Positions 16,569 through 24,904 of a stretch of 64,000 nucleotides of DNA are shown piece after piece. The first letter of the stretch is position 1. Each line of letters starts with the position of its first letter. The stretch is from contig NZ_JBAWSY010000002.1 of NCBI RefSeq assembly GCF_037104765.1, positions 124,001-188,000 of the forward strand, in the 5' to 3' direction. Made by a program: the position numbers and the translations under genes. The stretch comes from Psychrobacillus mangrovi. Lineage in GTDB: Bacteria > Bacillota > Bacilli > Bacillales_A > Planococcaceae. The notes below the pieces were generated by a model. That model was given only the letters and a program-made list of their open reading frames with translations, had not been told where the DNA came from and searched no databases.

Positions 16569-18023
16569 TTACTTGCTTTTTATTAAAACTGTTTTAATCG
16601 CTGTATAAAATTCTTTAGCTGCCTCACCTTGTTCACGCGAACCTGTACTTGAGGATTTCATGCCACCAAACGGTGCGTGTAACTCTACTCCCGCACTTTC
16701 TGCGTTTACTCGAACTAATCCTGATTCAATATCTTCAATAAATGTAAGTGCTGCACCAATATTGGTTGTATACAATGACGCACTCAAACCGTATTCGGAA
16801 TCATTTGCTACATCGATTGCTTCTTCTATATCCTTGACCTTGATCAACGCAATAACAGGGCCAAATATTTCTTCTTGTGCAATCCGCATATGAGAAGCTA
16901 CATTTTCAAAAATTGTAGGCTCTACATAAAAGCCATCAGCCAAATTTGCATTTTTTAGTTGCTTACCTCCGTAGATAAGCTGTGCACCTTCCTCTTGACC
17001 TATTTTAATATAATCTAATACCGTATTTAACTGGCTCTCACTCGCACAAGGGCCCATCCAAGTATCTTCGGTAATACCATTATCAACCTTAATTTTTTCC
17101 GTTTCCTTTATTAATGCTTGCTTAAACTCATCATAAATACTCTCTTCGATAATAATACGACTTGAAGCCGTACACTTTTGACCAGTAGACTTAAATGCAC
17201 CACTTATTACTCCATCCACTGCGCTTTTCACATCAGCATCGTTAAGTACAATGACTGGGTTTTTACCGCCCATTTCCAGTTGAAATTTGACACCATTTTC
17301 ACTTGCTGCCTTGGCAACTAACTTACCCGTAGCTTCAGATCCAGTAAATGTAATCCCATTGATTTTTTTACTGTTTATAATGGTGTTTCCTACGACAGAA
17401 CCTTTTCCAGTAACAAAGTTTAGCACCCCTTTAGGAATACCTGCTTTTTCAAAACATTGTACGATTTTAGCTGCAGTGACAGCACTTTCAGAAGCTGGTT
17501 TAAATACTACCGTATTCCCATAAACTAAAGCCGGTGCAATCTTCCAAATAGGTATAGCAACGGGAAAGTTCCATGGGGTAATTATCCCCACAACTCCGAG
17601 TGGTGTACGCTTAGTGAACATCAATGCATCCTTATCCGATGAAGGAATTACGTCTCCATCTTTACGCATGCCCTCTGATGCATAATAACGAAGTATAGCT
17701 ATACCACGCTGTGTTTCTCCAATCGCCTCCGGAAGTGTTTTTCCCATTTCCTTCGTTAGTGTCTCGGCAATTTCTGTGAGATTACGCTCTACTTCATTTG
17801 CAACTTGATATAACATTTGCCCACGATTAAATTGACCCAATTTACGCCATTCTCTTTTAGCGTCTATGGAGGATTGAATCGCTTCTTCCACATCTCCAGC
17901 TGTAGAAGATTGAAGAATTCCTATTACCTCCTGCCTATTTGCTGGATTAATACTTTCCATTAGCTCGCCGTTACTACTTTCTTTCCATTTCCCATTGATC
18001 AAGTTTTTAAATACCTCTGCCAT
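16569..18023 (-). CDS. aldehyde dehydrogenase, probably 2-oxoglutarate semialdehyde dehydrogenase (GucD/YcbD-like)
   Basis: A 484-residue NAD(P)-dependent aldehyde dehydrogenase with the full set of motifs: TPWNFPVAIPIWKIAPAL, FTGSEATGK, the general base in LEMGGKNP (near residue 260) and the nucleophile in STGQKCTASSR (near 294). Overall it resembles the alpha-ketoglutaric semialdehyde dehydrogenases of glucarate and pentose-acid routes, which would fit the sugar-acid genes beside it. An ATG 9 nt upstream touches the AGGAG, so the second ATG (18021-18023) with normal spacing is taken. It follows the IclR gene with a 12-nt gap and overlaps nothing. Confidence 0.85.
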   Translation of the reverse strand: MAEVFKNLINGKWKESSNGELMESINPANRQEVIGILQSSTAGDVEEAIQSSIDAKREWRKLGQFNRGQMLYQVANEVERNLTEIAETLTKEMGKTLPEAIGETQRGIAILRYYASEGMRKDGDVIPSSDKDALMFTKRTPLGVVGIITPWNFPVAIPIWKIAPALVYGNTVVFKPASESAVTAAKIVQCFEKAGIPKGVLNFVTGKGSVVGNTIINSKKINGITFTGSEATGKLVAKAASENGVKFQLEMGGKNPVIVLNDADVKSAVDGVISGAFKSTGQKCTASSRIIIEESIYDEFKQALIKETEKIKVDNGITEDTWMGPCASESQLNTVLDYIKIGQEEGAQLIYGGKQLKNANLADGFYVEPTIFENVASHMRIAQEEIFGPVIALIKVKDIEEAIDVANDSEYGLSASLYTTNIGAALTFIEDIESGLVRVNAESAGVELHAPFGGMKSSSTGSREQGEAAKEFYTAIKTVLIKSK

Positions 18024-18035
18024 TTTATCCATCTC

Positions 18036-18809
18036 CTAATCATTCTCGTTATCTGAAATAAATCCTAATTCTTTCGAAATGTTTGTTGCACAAACTTTTA
18101 AACACCTCTTGTTAACATTGGCTACCTCTTCATTAAAGACCGCCTTTGGAGTGGAGACACTTACTGCAGCGACAACTTTTTTAGAATAGTCTCTGATTGG
18201 TAATGCAAAACAAATAATTCCTTCTTCATTTTCTTCATTATCAATCGCATACTTTTCTTTTCTAACTCGATTCATCTCAAGTTTAAATTCTTCTAAACTT
18301 AAAATAGAATTATCGGTCTTTTTAACAAAATCATATTTAGTAAAAATTCCTTCAAAATCATCCTCAGTGAGATTTGCAACTAAAACTTTTCCAACCGCTG
18401 ATGAATGAAGATGAACCCTTTTGCCAATCCGAGATTGAACAACTAATGATCCATTTCCATTAATTTTGTCAATATAGATAGCTTCCTTCCCCATCAATTG
18501 GACTAAATGAACCGTTTTATCTGTTTGAGAATTTAATTCTTCTAAATGCCTTCTTGCCAACTTACGTATATCTAACTGACTTGTAACTAAATTGCCACGC
18601 TCATAAAGTTTCCAACCTAGATGATATTCGCTAGTTGAATGGTTTTGTGAAACGTATCCGTGATGCATTAATGTTTTTAAAAGAGAGTGAACGGTACTTT
18701 TGTTTAAATCCATTCTATTACTGATTTCTTTTATAGATAATTCTCTAGTACGCTCATCAAATAATTCTAAAATATTTAAAGCTCTTGTGACGGATTGTAT
18801 GATTGGCAT
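18036..18809 (-). CDS. IclR family transcriptional regulator
   Basis: A 257-residue IclR-type regulator. The winged helix is at residues about 5-60 (ALNILELFDERTRELSIKEI, then MDLNKSTVHSLLKTLMHHGY), and the effector-binding domain runs from about 75 (IDKINGNGSLVVQSRIGKRV, GIICFALPIRDYSKKVVAAV). It is the first gene of the sugar-acid operon and lies just downstream of two matching palindromes, so it probably represses its own operon and releases it on binding a pathway keto acid. IclR-type KdgR proteins do this in other bacteria. Confidence 0.93.
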   Translation of the reverse strand: MPIIQSVTRALNILELFDERTRELSIKEISNRMDLNKSTVHSLLKTLMHHGYVSQNHSTSEYHLGWKLYERGNLVTSQLDIRKLARRHLEELNSQTDKTVHLVQLMGKEAIYIDKINGNGSLVVQSRIGKRVHLHSSAVGKVLVANLTEDDFEGIFTKYDFVKKTDNSILSLEEFKLEMNRVRKEKYAIDNEENEEGIICFALPIRDYSKKVVAAVSVSTPKAVFNEEVANVNKRCLKVCATNISKELGFISDNEND

Positions 18810-18844
18810 AGATTTCCCCCCTATAAACTCAAAGAAAAAGGATT

Positions 18845-18863
18845 CGTTTTATAATGTAAAACG
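18845..18863. promoter_or_regulatory. candidate IclR operator, proximal site
   Basis: A perfect 7-bp inverted repeat with a 5-nt spacer (CGTTTTA-TAATG-TAAAACG), followed by CCGTT, 36 nt upstream of the IclR start codon. The same pattern recurs at 18948-18970, so it is probably a binding site rather than a chance palindrome. Confidence 0.6.
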
Positions 18864-18947
18864 CCGTTTTCATTCTACACCAAAGTTCAATTTCTTTATT
18901 TTCCTAAATAACCTTTGATTGTTAATTCTAACCCCGACGAAGCTCTT

Positions 18948-18970
18948 GTTTTACAATATAAAACGCCGTT
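18948..18970. promoter_or_regulatory. candidate IclR operator, distal site
   Basis: GTTTTA-CAATA-TAAAAC followed by GCCGTT, in the same orientation as the proximal site and 102 nt from it, close to ten helical turns. The pair could support looping or cooperative binding. The regulator assignment is inferred from position. Confidence 0.55.
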
Positions 18971-19250
18971 CCAAAAAGTTTTTGTTTTCAGAATAATCTT
19001 ATATCTTGTACAGATCTATTGTCAATACTTTCTTGAAAATTTTATTGGTGCCAGTCACTCACGCAATCAACTAAATACCGTACATTATTATGTATAGTTT
19101 AAATCACTCATCATTATGAAACTTTTTTTGGTGAATGCGGCACGACCCCATCCTTTATTTGAAAAAAGCAATCCAAAATACGACCGATTATGCCGGAAAA
19201 GCAACCAAATAATCGGCCAGAGCAATCAGTTCCCCCTAAGAGCAACCATC

Positions 19251-19319
19251 CCCAAAACGGGTACCCGGTTCTACTTGCCCTGGAACCAGGTACCCTACTT
19301 GATGCATATATAGTTGTGT
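19251..19319. repeat. dispersed hairpin repeat, copy 2
   Basis: Matches 10601-10669: arms GGGTACCCGGTTC and GAACCAGGTACCC around a short spacer, then TGATGCATATATAGTTGTGT. The preceding 70 nt (AGCAACC-type motifs around 19150-19248) may be further repeat sequence, since copy 1 has a shorter similar lead-in. An apparent 70-residue frame on the minus strand here is only translated repeat. Confidence 0.7.
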
Positions 19320-19569
19320 GGAACAAATTATGGACGATTCAAGGATGGTAGTCTCTAATGTAGCGTTTTTACCTAATTGCTTAGATATAGAAAAAACAGT
19401 CTAAGTAAGGATCTATCTTATAAAGAATGCACCCGAAAATATTGGCTGCTACTTCCTTTTTCAAGAGAAGGTAAAATAGTTAATTGTAGTCTTTTGTCAG
19501 AACTGTGTAGAATTGTTTCTAACACAGTGATGAGTCACTATTCTGTTTTTTACACAGGATCAAAAAAAG

Positions 19570-19935
19570 GAAAGAAAAAAGCGTAATCCTTATAGGACTA
19601 CGCTTTCTTCATTCCCTAAATAGGGAATACACTCAGAAAATTTGTTAATGTTGCTTAGTTAAACCGTAACTGACAATTTCAACCTTCATCTCGTCAGTGC
19701 AGTTCTGTCGTCTGATATGGAACCATCAGACATTAAGGTGCACTTCCACAAAAAACTTTTCTTTCACTTGCAGATAAAATACGCTGGATCGAAACCTAAA
19801 TATATCGGTTCCCGACGAGAGTACCTTTCGTCAGTAAAACAAATTTTCCGCAAAGGCTGTGCAAATCATCCATTGGAGTCCCTTGTAAACTCATAGTTTA
19901 CCAGTCCCTTCCTACGGTAGTTCCGCCTTGTACTA
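19570..19935 (-). ncRNA. candidate structured non-coding RNA of unknown family
   Basis: No convincing protein is encoded in this stretch, yet it is rich in stable hairpins. They are a perfect 7-bp stem with a 3-nt loop (GTAAACT-CAT-AGTTTAC, about 19889-19905) flanked by repeated AGTCCCTT; GTCTGAT/ATCAGAC (about 19712-19733) nested in GTGCA/TGCAC; and GACGA/TCGTC around 19813-19832. On the minus strand a possible promoter (TTTAAT, 17 nt, TATATA near 19930-19960) precedes it and a strong terminator (19578-19606) ends it. It does not match the conserved cores I know of tmRNA, RNase P RNA, 6S RNA, T-box or common riboswitches. A 32-codon frame inside it is probably fortuitous. Confidence 0.4.
19578..19606 (-). 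terminator. rho-independent terminator
   Basis: A 12-bp stem (AAAGCGTAGTCC on the minus strand) with a 5-nt loop followed by a run of T on the minus strand (TTTTTTC). One base pair is G-U on the minus transcript but A-C on the plus transcript, which supports minus-strand use. Confidence 0.75.
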
Positions 19936-20116
19936 TATATACCCCACTTAAAAATGATTAAACATCTTTTATTAAATTTATTCAAACTTTTTTATGTTAA
20001 TTTTAAAGAGGAAAACTGCTCACTTTATATTAGCGGTTACACTGCTGCTACTTCTTAAGCAGATATATTAGATAATATTTAATAGGTAAAAGTCAGAAAC
20101 GTGAGAACCGTATCTA

Positions 20117-20704
20117 TCATAAATCAAACTTCCTCAAAAACTCCTTCGAATCCGACCCATGTAGTCCAATTAAATTTCCAACTAACTTAATATATTCCCT
20201 AAACGTATTATCTCGACTGACCTCGTCTGCCCACCATATTTTAGGATTATACGCAGTCATATCTTCAGCGACATAGGTTAACCGTACACCGCTGTTTTGA
20301 AACACTTTATCATATAAGATTTTAACTCTTCTCATGTGAAAACCAGATGAAACAACAATAGCGGACTCAAACTTGTGATTTCGTACGATCTCTTCAGAAA
20401 AAATAGCATTATCCAAAGTACTGTCTGATTTCACTTCCATTATAATAGCTTCATTTGGAACACCTAACTCCAGTGCCCGTTCGTAGAGTTGTTGAACACT
20501 ACCATTGGATAGCATTAGATAAGGTGCATATCCTTCTTTATATAGCTGAACACCTTTTTCTAAACGCCCATCACCCCCACTTAAAACAATGATGACATCG
20601 GATTTTACTGGTTTTTCATCAATAACGAGAAAGTCACCAGCGGAGTTAAAGACCACTATGAATAGCAGTATCCCTACAAACAATATCCATTTTTTCTTTA
20701 ACAT
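20117..20704 (-). CDS. YdcF/DUF218 family protein, membrane-anchored
   Basis: A 195-residue protein with one N-terminal membrane segment (ILFVGILLFIVVFN) and an extracytoplasmic DUF218 domain. The domain shows DVIIVLSGGDGRLEKGVQLY (residues about 38-57), STLDNAIFSEEIV and VVSSGFHMRRVKILYDKVF. DUF218 members such as SanA are linked to envelope integrity; biochemical activity is not established. It stands alone on the minus strand, and a broken relative of its 3' end lies at 8281-8469. Function beyond an envelope role cannot be given. Confidence 0.82.
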   Translation of the reverse strand: MLKKKWILFVGILLFIVVFNSAGDFLVIDEKPVKSDVIIVLSGGDGRLEKGVQLYKEGYAPYLMLSNGSVQQLYERALELGVPNEAIIMEVKSDSTLDNAIFSEEIVRNHKFESAIVVSSGFHMRRVKILYDKVFQNSGVRLTYVAEDMTAYNPKIWWADEVSRDNTFREYIKLVGNLIGLHGSDSKEFLRKFDL

Positions 20705-20933
20705 CGCTATACAGCATCATCCTTTTTTTATGGGTCCTTATTGGTTAATTCGTTAATAATAAGTTTATCAAATATTAATGTCACAAAGTACCTTTACTCA
20801 TTAATCTCAACCAAAGTCTTATATAAACACAATATTCAATTCTGACCACAAAAAATTCTTTTATTTTTTATGCGGTTTTCTTTAAATCAAAAGTGGGTAT
20901 TATAATATAAAACCAAAAAAGGGAGTGTTGGAA

Positions 20934-21335
20934 ATGGAAAGAGGAAACAAACGTGCATTTCTATTAGGTGGAATAACTGCCGTGGCGCTTATGTATATAA
21001 ATAAAGAGAGTTCGAAAACGAAAATGAAAAACACGAAGACAAAAGCAAAATCCTATATAGATTCCCAAAAACACAAACCAAACCTTGCAACTAAAACCGG
21101 CTTCTCCGACCCACAAGATCCAGACGACAACCGCATGGTTGAAGAAGGTGCAATGACAAGTGTTCAATATTTTAACGAAAACGTCCAGGACAACAATTCA
21201 AAATCAGAATCGAAAAAAGCTTACCCTAAATCACACAAAAAAAAGTTGCCTGAATCGGAAGAATCGTTACAAGCAGACAATAATGATTCTCCTGCTAAAC
21301 AGGAGAATCATACGGAACACGAATTGAAGAATTAA
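20934..21335 (+). CDS. small membrane-anchored hydrophilic protein, unknown
   Basis: A 133-residue protein with one short hydrophobic stretch near the start (AFLLGGITAVALMYI), followed by a very charged, low-complexity Lys/Glu/Ser/Asn-rich tail that should be disordered. AAAAAAGGGAG is spaced 8 nt from the ATG at 20934, which is preferred over a GTG at 20925. The last codons contain a perfect 10-bp hairpin (21285-21309). I recognise no family. It has its own terminator and no operon partner. Confidence 0.7.
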   Translation: MERGNKRAFLLGGITAVALMYINKESSKTKMKNTKTKAKSYIDSQKHKPNLATKTGFSDPQDPDDNRMVEEGAMTSVQYFNENVQDNNSKSESKKAYPKSHKKKLPESEESLQADNNDSPAKQENHTEHELKN

Positions 21336-21343
21336 TATAAATG

Positions 21344-21365
21344 GCTCTTTGCTTAGGCAAAGGGC
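21344..21365 (+). terminator. terminator of the small hydrophilic protein gene
   Basis: Stem GCTCTTTGC / GCAAAGGGC with a TTAG loop (one G-T pair) followed by TTTCTTAT, 8 nt after the stop. Confidence 0.75.
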
Positions 21366-21435
21366 TTTCTTATAGGAATTAATGAAAATAATATATAAAA
21401 TATTATGTTTATGTATTTAAATCCTGGTTTTAACT

Positions 21436-21969
21436 TCATTTAACTAAAACAATATTTCTATCATTTAAATATCTATACGTTACTATTACTTGTTCTCCAT
21501 TTTTACACTCATAGAAACTATTATTTATTGTTAAATCGTCTTTTGAGTTTTCAATAGACGATGAAGAAATAAAGGTAGACAGTTTTACTAATAATAGCTG
21601 AACATTTAAATAAGATAGCTGTTTCTTTATTTTTTCTAGAAATCCTTGACCCAATCCGTTTTCCCGCCATTCTTCTTTTATTGACAAATCATTACAAGCC
21701 GCTACCATTCCTGGTATATCATCAATTTCACATATATCTTGCAAACTAATAAATAATGTATTCAAATCTGCTGAAATACAATTCCCTTCTATACAAGTAT
21801 CTAAAAAAGAACTCTTTTGCGGATTAAATATATAAAGCGATGCTTCTCCCACTTTTATAGGTTCACTCAATTCCTCTATATAAACTAAACATTTTGCAAC
21901 CACGTTAAAAATAGAAGTTCCTTCTTCTAAAAAAATTTGAAAATCAATAAAAACATTAGAAATTTTCAT
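21436..21969 (-). CDS. hypothetical protein with a GNAT-like segment
   Basis: A 177-residue protein, probably cytoplasmic. The segment EWRENGLGQGFLEKIKKQLS (residues about 100-119) resembles the acetyl-CoA loop of GNAT acetyltransferases (R/Q-x-x-G-x-G), followed by the expected strand (VQLLLVKLS). The N-terminal half (KCLVYIEELSEPIKVGEASL) would then be the first GNAT strands. It is a tentative assignment, with no confident family match. It stands alone, with an A/T-rich promoter region upstream. Confidence 0.5.
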   Translation of the reverse strand: MKISNVFIDFQIFLEEGTSIFNVVAKCLVYIEELSEPIKVGEASLYIFNPQKSSFLDTCIEGNCISADLNTLFISLQDICEIDDIPGMVAACNDLSIKEEWRENGLGQGFLEKIKKQLSYLNVQLLLVKLSTFISSSSIENSKDDLTINNSFYECKNGEQVIVTYRYLNDRNIVLVK

Positions 21970-22314
21970 ATATTTCTCCCCTTTAATGAGTTAAATCGAA
22001 TACTTTAAAAAATAGTTAATAACACATTACTAATGTAATAGATAAAAAGTTTTATTTAAAGTCACTTTTTACATTTTATCGACAAATTTAAACATTTTAA
22101 ATAGTATGAATTATCTATCTTTTGAAGTAATTCTCTTTCTTTCTAGGAGAGAAGCCTTAATTATTGCGATTTAATTGAAAATCATCAGAAACAGAAGATT
22201 TTCGACCTGTAACAAACTGGACCAAGATTAAATAAGTCTACTCTTTTTAAATTGAGAATTATTAGATAAGAATTAGAATATAGAATAAGTATTTGTTACT
22301 AAATAAACAAAAAT

Positions 22315-22342
22315 AGTAGCCGAAAACCAAGTTTCGGCTACT
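22315..22342 (-). terminator. terminator at the end of the polysaccharide operon
   Basis: A perfect 11-bp stem (AGTAGCCGAAA / TTTCGGCTACT) with a 6-nt loop. T-rich tracts flank it on both strands, but only the polysaccharide genes read into it, from the right. Confidence 0.75.
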
Positions 22343-22412
22343 TGTTTTATTTCTATTTCAAATAAAACTTTTCCATCCAAGGACGCTACTTGCATGTCTT
22401 CGGTCAAATACT

Positions 22413-22468
22413 GTCAACTGGCTGTAAAATAGGGTATTTTATTCTTGTCTAAGAAACGACAGCCAGTA
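22413..22468. repeat. small inverted-repeat element, copy 1
   Basis: Begins GTCAACTGGCTGT and ends ACGACAGCCAGT, so ACTGGCTGT pairs with ACAGCCAGT. The layout is repeated at 23588-23637. The two copies bracket the ATP-grasp gene in the same orientation. Confidence 0.6.
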
Positions 22469-22514
22469 TTCTATATCTTTCAAAGAATTCTATTCAATCT
22501 CTGTTTTTAAAGAT

Positions 22515-23576
22515 TCATTTTATTATTCCATGTGTTTTATAAAAAGCTACAACTCTTTCATCTTTTAATAGCGGTTTGTGTACCTGCAATAAATTTACGT
22601 CCGTAAAATTATTTCCTTCTAGAACCATATAACCTTCGTCAGTTGTAACAACATCCCACCCGATGTAAGAGATGTATGGATACAAATTAGCAGCTTCAAG
22701 AATTTCTTTCTTTATAATATCCCAATGAGGAATAACGGCATTACTTATCTTTGATTGGGTTTCTGGATGATAATCATGATATGTCAAAATCCCCTCTCTA
22801 GGATAAGTGACTCCTTTTCCTAGTGTGCCAGTTTCCAAATCAATTTCGGCACTAAGTCCTCCTTGGGTCCAATTATCAGTAGGGGAAGAATCTTTATTGC
22901 CTATCCTTTGAACTGCGATAGGAATAAATGCTTTATTAGTTGCGGGATCTATCATAGTTACAATTCTTATGGTATTGGTAGTTTCAGAATATAAAGACGC
23001 CCCAAATTTACCTTGTGTTATGAATTCACTTACAAAATAATCATCTAAAGCTTCAACTATTCGAGAAATTTCATTAAAAGTAACACGTTTTGAATTGACG
23101 TAGTAGTCATTGTCGATTTTACTTAATATGTGAATTCCGTAACCCCCACCATTTCTAATTGGCTTTATTACGCATTTCTCATTGGAGTCTAAGTAACGAA
23201 TCAAGTCATTTATGTTTTCCATCTTATATTCTTGATGCAGAGGAATTAGCTTTCCTTTTTTTATAAGAGAAAAACTTTGTGGAATTTTTAATCGGCTTTT
23301 ATACATAGATTCAAAAACGACTTTTTCATCCAAGATAAAGGAATATGGTGCGTTTATATACCGAGTTCGCAACCTTTGAATATCAGATAAATAATATTTC
23401 ATTTCATTTTTAGAGAAGTTATAAATTGTTTTTGATTCTCCCAAAAAACCTTTTCTGGCTAATTTTATATTATTTTTCAAATCAGTTGGAACAGAACTTT
23501 TTCTTTGTTTAAGAATAAAAGTTCTATTCATTTTAATTCCTCTATAAATTTGTAATATTCTACTCTTCAATTTCAT
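22515..23576 (-). CDS. sugar-transfer-associated ATP-grasp protein
   Basis: A 353-residue ATP-grasp enzyme of the type found in polysaccharide loci. Visible are the ATP-binding CVIKPIRNGGGYGIHIL (about residue 135), the hinge DDYFVSEFI, the arginine-containing TNTIRIVTMID and the metal-binding end GWDVVTTDEGYMVLEGN (about 310). Such proteins may attach an amino acid or other acid to a sugar, but the ligation is not established. GGGAGGG precedes the ATG. It is the last gene of the polysaccharide operon and is bracketed by two copies of an inverted-repeat element, which suggests it was inserted as a unit. Confidence 0.78.
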   Translation of the reverse strand: MKLKSRILQIYRGIKMNRTFILKQRKSSVPTDLKNNIKLARKGFLGESKTIYNFSKNEMKYYLSDIQRLRTRYINAPYSFILDEKVVFESMYKSRLKIPQSFSLIKKGKLIPLHQEYKMENINDLIRYLDSNEKCVIKPIRNGGGYGIHILSKIDNDYYVNSKRVTFNEISRIVEALDDYFVSEFITQGKFGASLYSETTNTIRIVTMIDPATNKAFIPIAVQRIGNKDSSPTDNWTQGGLSAEIDLETGTLGKGVTYPREGILTYHDYHPETQSKISNAVIPHWDIIKKEILEAANLYPYISYIGWDVVTTDEGYMVLEGNNFTDVNLLQVHKPLLKDERVVAFYKTHGIIK

Positions 23577-23587
23577 GTTACCCTCCC

Positions 23588-23637
23588 GTCAACTGACTAC
23601 CAAATAAGGTGCTTTGATTACAAAACGACAGTCAGTT
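23588..23637. repeat. small inverted-repeat element, copy 2
   Basis: GTCAACTGACTACCAAATA through ACGACAGTCAGTT. It shares its ends and several central positions with 22413-22468. It lies between the flippase stop and the ATP-grasp ribosome binding site. Confidence 0.55.
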
Positions 23638-23689
23638 CCTAACTTCTAAGCCCTATTAATTTTATTCTATCTCCTTAGGATTAGATACC

Positions 23690-24904
23690 TTAACTACTAG
23701 AATGTGTACTGTTGTTTCTACGATAGTTAAGCAAAAATACGCTTAACTGCATAATTAATTTAAAAACAGCGGCAATTAGTACTCCAAATGTAAAACCTTT
23801 TAATCCACCTATTTTGAAAAAGTAAAAAGAGGAAGCTACATAAACTATTAAATGGAGACCACTCATATATATTTGCCAGGAAATCTTATTAAAACGTATG
23901 TTGAAGGGCTGAAGTACTGTAGATAGGACACCTATAATAGCGGTTGCTGTAGTGATATATACCAATTCAAGTGACTGTTCCGCCCAATCCTTATAGAAAA
24001 ATTCTAAGAAGTAGGGGCTTATCAATATGGTAGCTACATAACCAAACAGTCCTAATAAGGAAGAAATACTAAACATTTTTATTACTTTTTTTAAACTGAT
24101 ACTCTCCACTTTAACTAAATAGCTTAAAATTACAGAGTTCACAGGGTTAATCATCATTGATATTATTTTCCCTAAAATTGTAGAGCTATAGTAAATAGCT
24201 ACACTAACGGGTCCCAGTAATGGAAGTAATATTAATTTGTCCGCATAAGAAAGAATATTCTTTAATAGGTTGGCGATATACAATAACATACCTTTTGAAG
24301 CGGTGTCCTTAAATAAGGAAGAAAATTTATACCGTTCTTTGTGTAAACTAGTATGACGTACAATATAAACCAAACTAAATAAAAGTCCTATAAAATAAAT
24401 CAACTGCCAGCTTTCAAAGTACAAAAATATAAATGAACCGACTATGTAACCTAAACTCATGAATAAATTATTTAATAGAATACCTCTATAATTCAAAACT
24501 AAACGGAAGGTTACGACTAAATATTCCTTCCATAATGAGCCAACAGTTATTAAGCTTAATAAAATTAAATCCAAAATATCTAAGCTAGAATCTACGTACA
24601 ACGAAACGGTGATAATTAGAACTATACTTATAAAAGAGGAACCTAAAATTAAAGGATTAAAATCTCCTTCTTCATTAGCTTCCTTGTATTCCTTATCTTT
24701 CAATAATCGAATATTATTTAACACATTGCCTAGTGGAAAACTCACAACGGTAAATACGCTGATCAAGGTAATAATCATTCCATATTCTTCGCCTCCTAAA
24801 ACCCTTGCGATTAAGGGATAGGAAATAAGCTGAAGAACAAGCAATGGCAAAGCAGCTGAAATGATATTTAGAAGTGAATCTACGAGAAATTTCTTTGTCT
24901 TCAT
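23690..24904 (-). CDS. polysaccharide flippase (Wzx/oligosaccharide translocase family)
   Basis: A 404-residue polytopic membrane protein with about twelve hydrophobic segments. The opening LVDSLLNIISAALPLLVLQL, then SYPLIARVLGGEEYGMIITL, is typical of Wzx/RfbX flippases, which move lipid-linked repeat units across the membrane. The middle block FSSLFKDTASKGMLLYIANL and the DKLILLPLLGPVSVAIYY that follows also fit. It overlaps the polymerase gene by 4 nt (ATGA), so the two are translated together. Confidence 0.88.
   Translation of the reverse strand: MKTKKFLVDSLLNIISAALPLLVLQLISYPLIARVLGGEEYGMIITLISVFTVVSFPLGNVLNNIRLLKDKEYKEANEEGDFNPLILGSSFISIVLIITVSLYVDSSLDILDLILLSLITVGSLWKEYLVVTFRLVLNYRGILLNNLFMSLGYIVGSFIFLYFESWQLIYFIGLLFSLVYIVRHTSLHKERYKFSSLFKDTASKGMLLYIANLLKNILSYADKLILLPLLGPVSVAIYYSSTILGKIISMMINPVNSVILSYLVKVESISLKKVIKMFSISSLLGLFGYVATILISPYFLEFFYKDWAEQSLELVYITTATAIIGVLSTVLQPFNIRFNKISWQIYMSGLHLIVYVASSFYFFKIGGLKGFTFGVLIAAVFKLIMQLSVFLLNYRRNNSTHSSS

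Larger units (their letters stand above)
21970..22514. other. 545-bp gap with a terminator and a small inverted-repeat element
   Basis: No gene is supported. It holds the bidirectional-looking terminator at 22315-22342 and copy 1 of an inverted-repeat element at 22413-22468; the rest is A/T-rich and featureless to the eye. Confidence 0.5.

Noticed and set aside
19114..19326. A 70-residue frame on the minus strand rich in Gly, Ser and Arg
   Set aside because: It coincides with the dispersed repeat and its lead-in; the translation is repeat sequence and no ribosome binding site is present.
19377..19586. A 69-residue plus-strand frame ending in a Lys-rich tail
   Set aside because: No good ribosome binding site or recognisable domain, and its 3' end is the minus-strand terminator region.
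19570..19935. Assignment of the hairpin-rich region to 6S, tmRNA, RNase P, T-box or c-di-GMP riboswitch
   Set aside because: The conserved cores of these RNAs that I know were not found on either strand.
20080..20115. A stretch (GTGAGAACCGTATC) that recalls group II intron domain V
   Set aside because: Only a few bases match and the paired strand and catalytic triad of domain V are not present.
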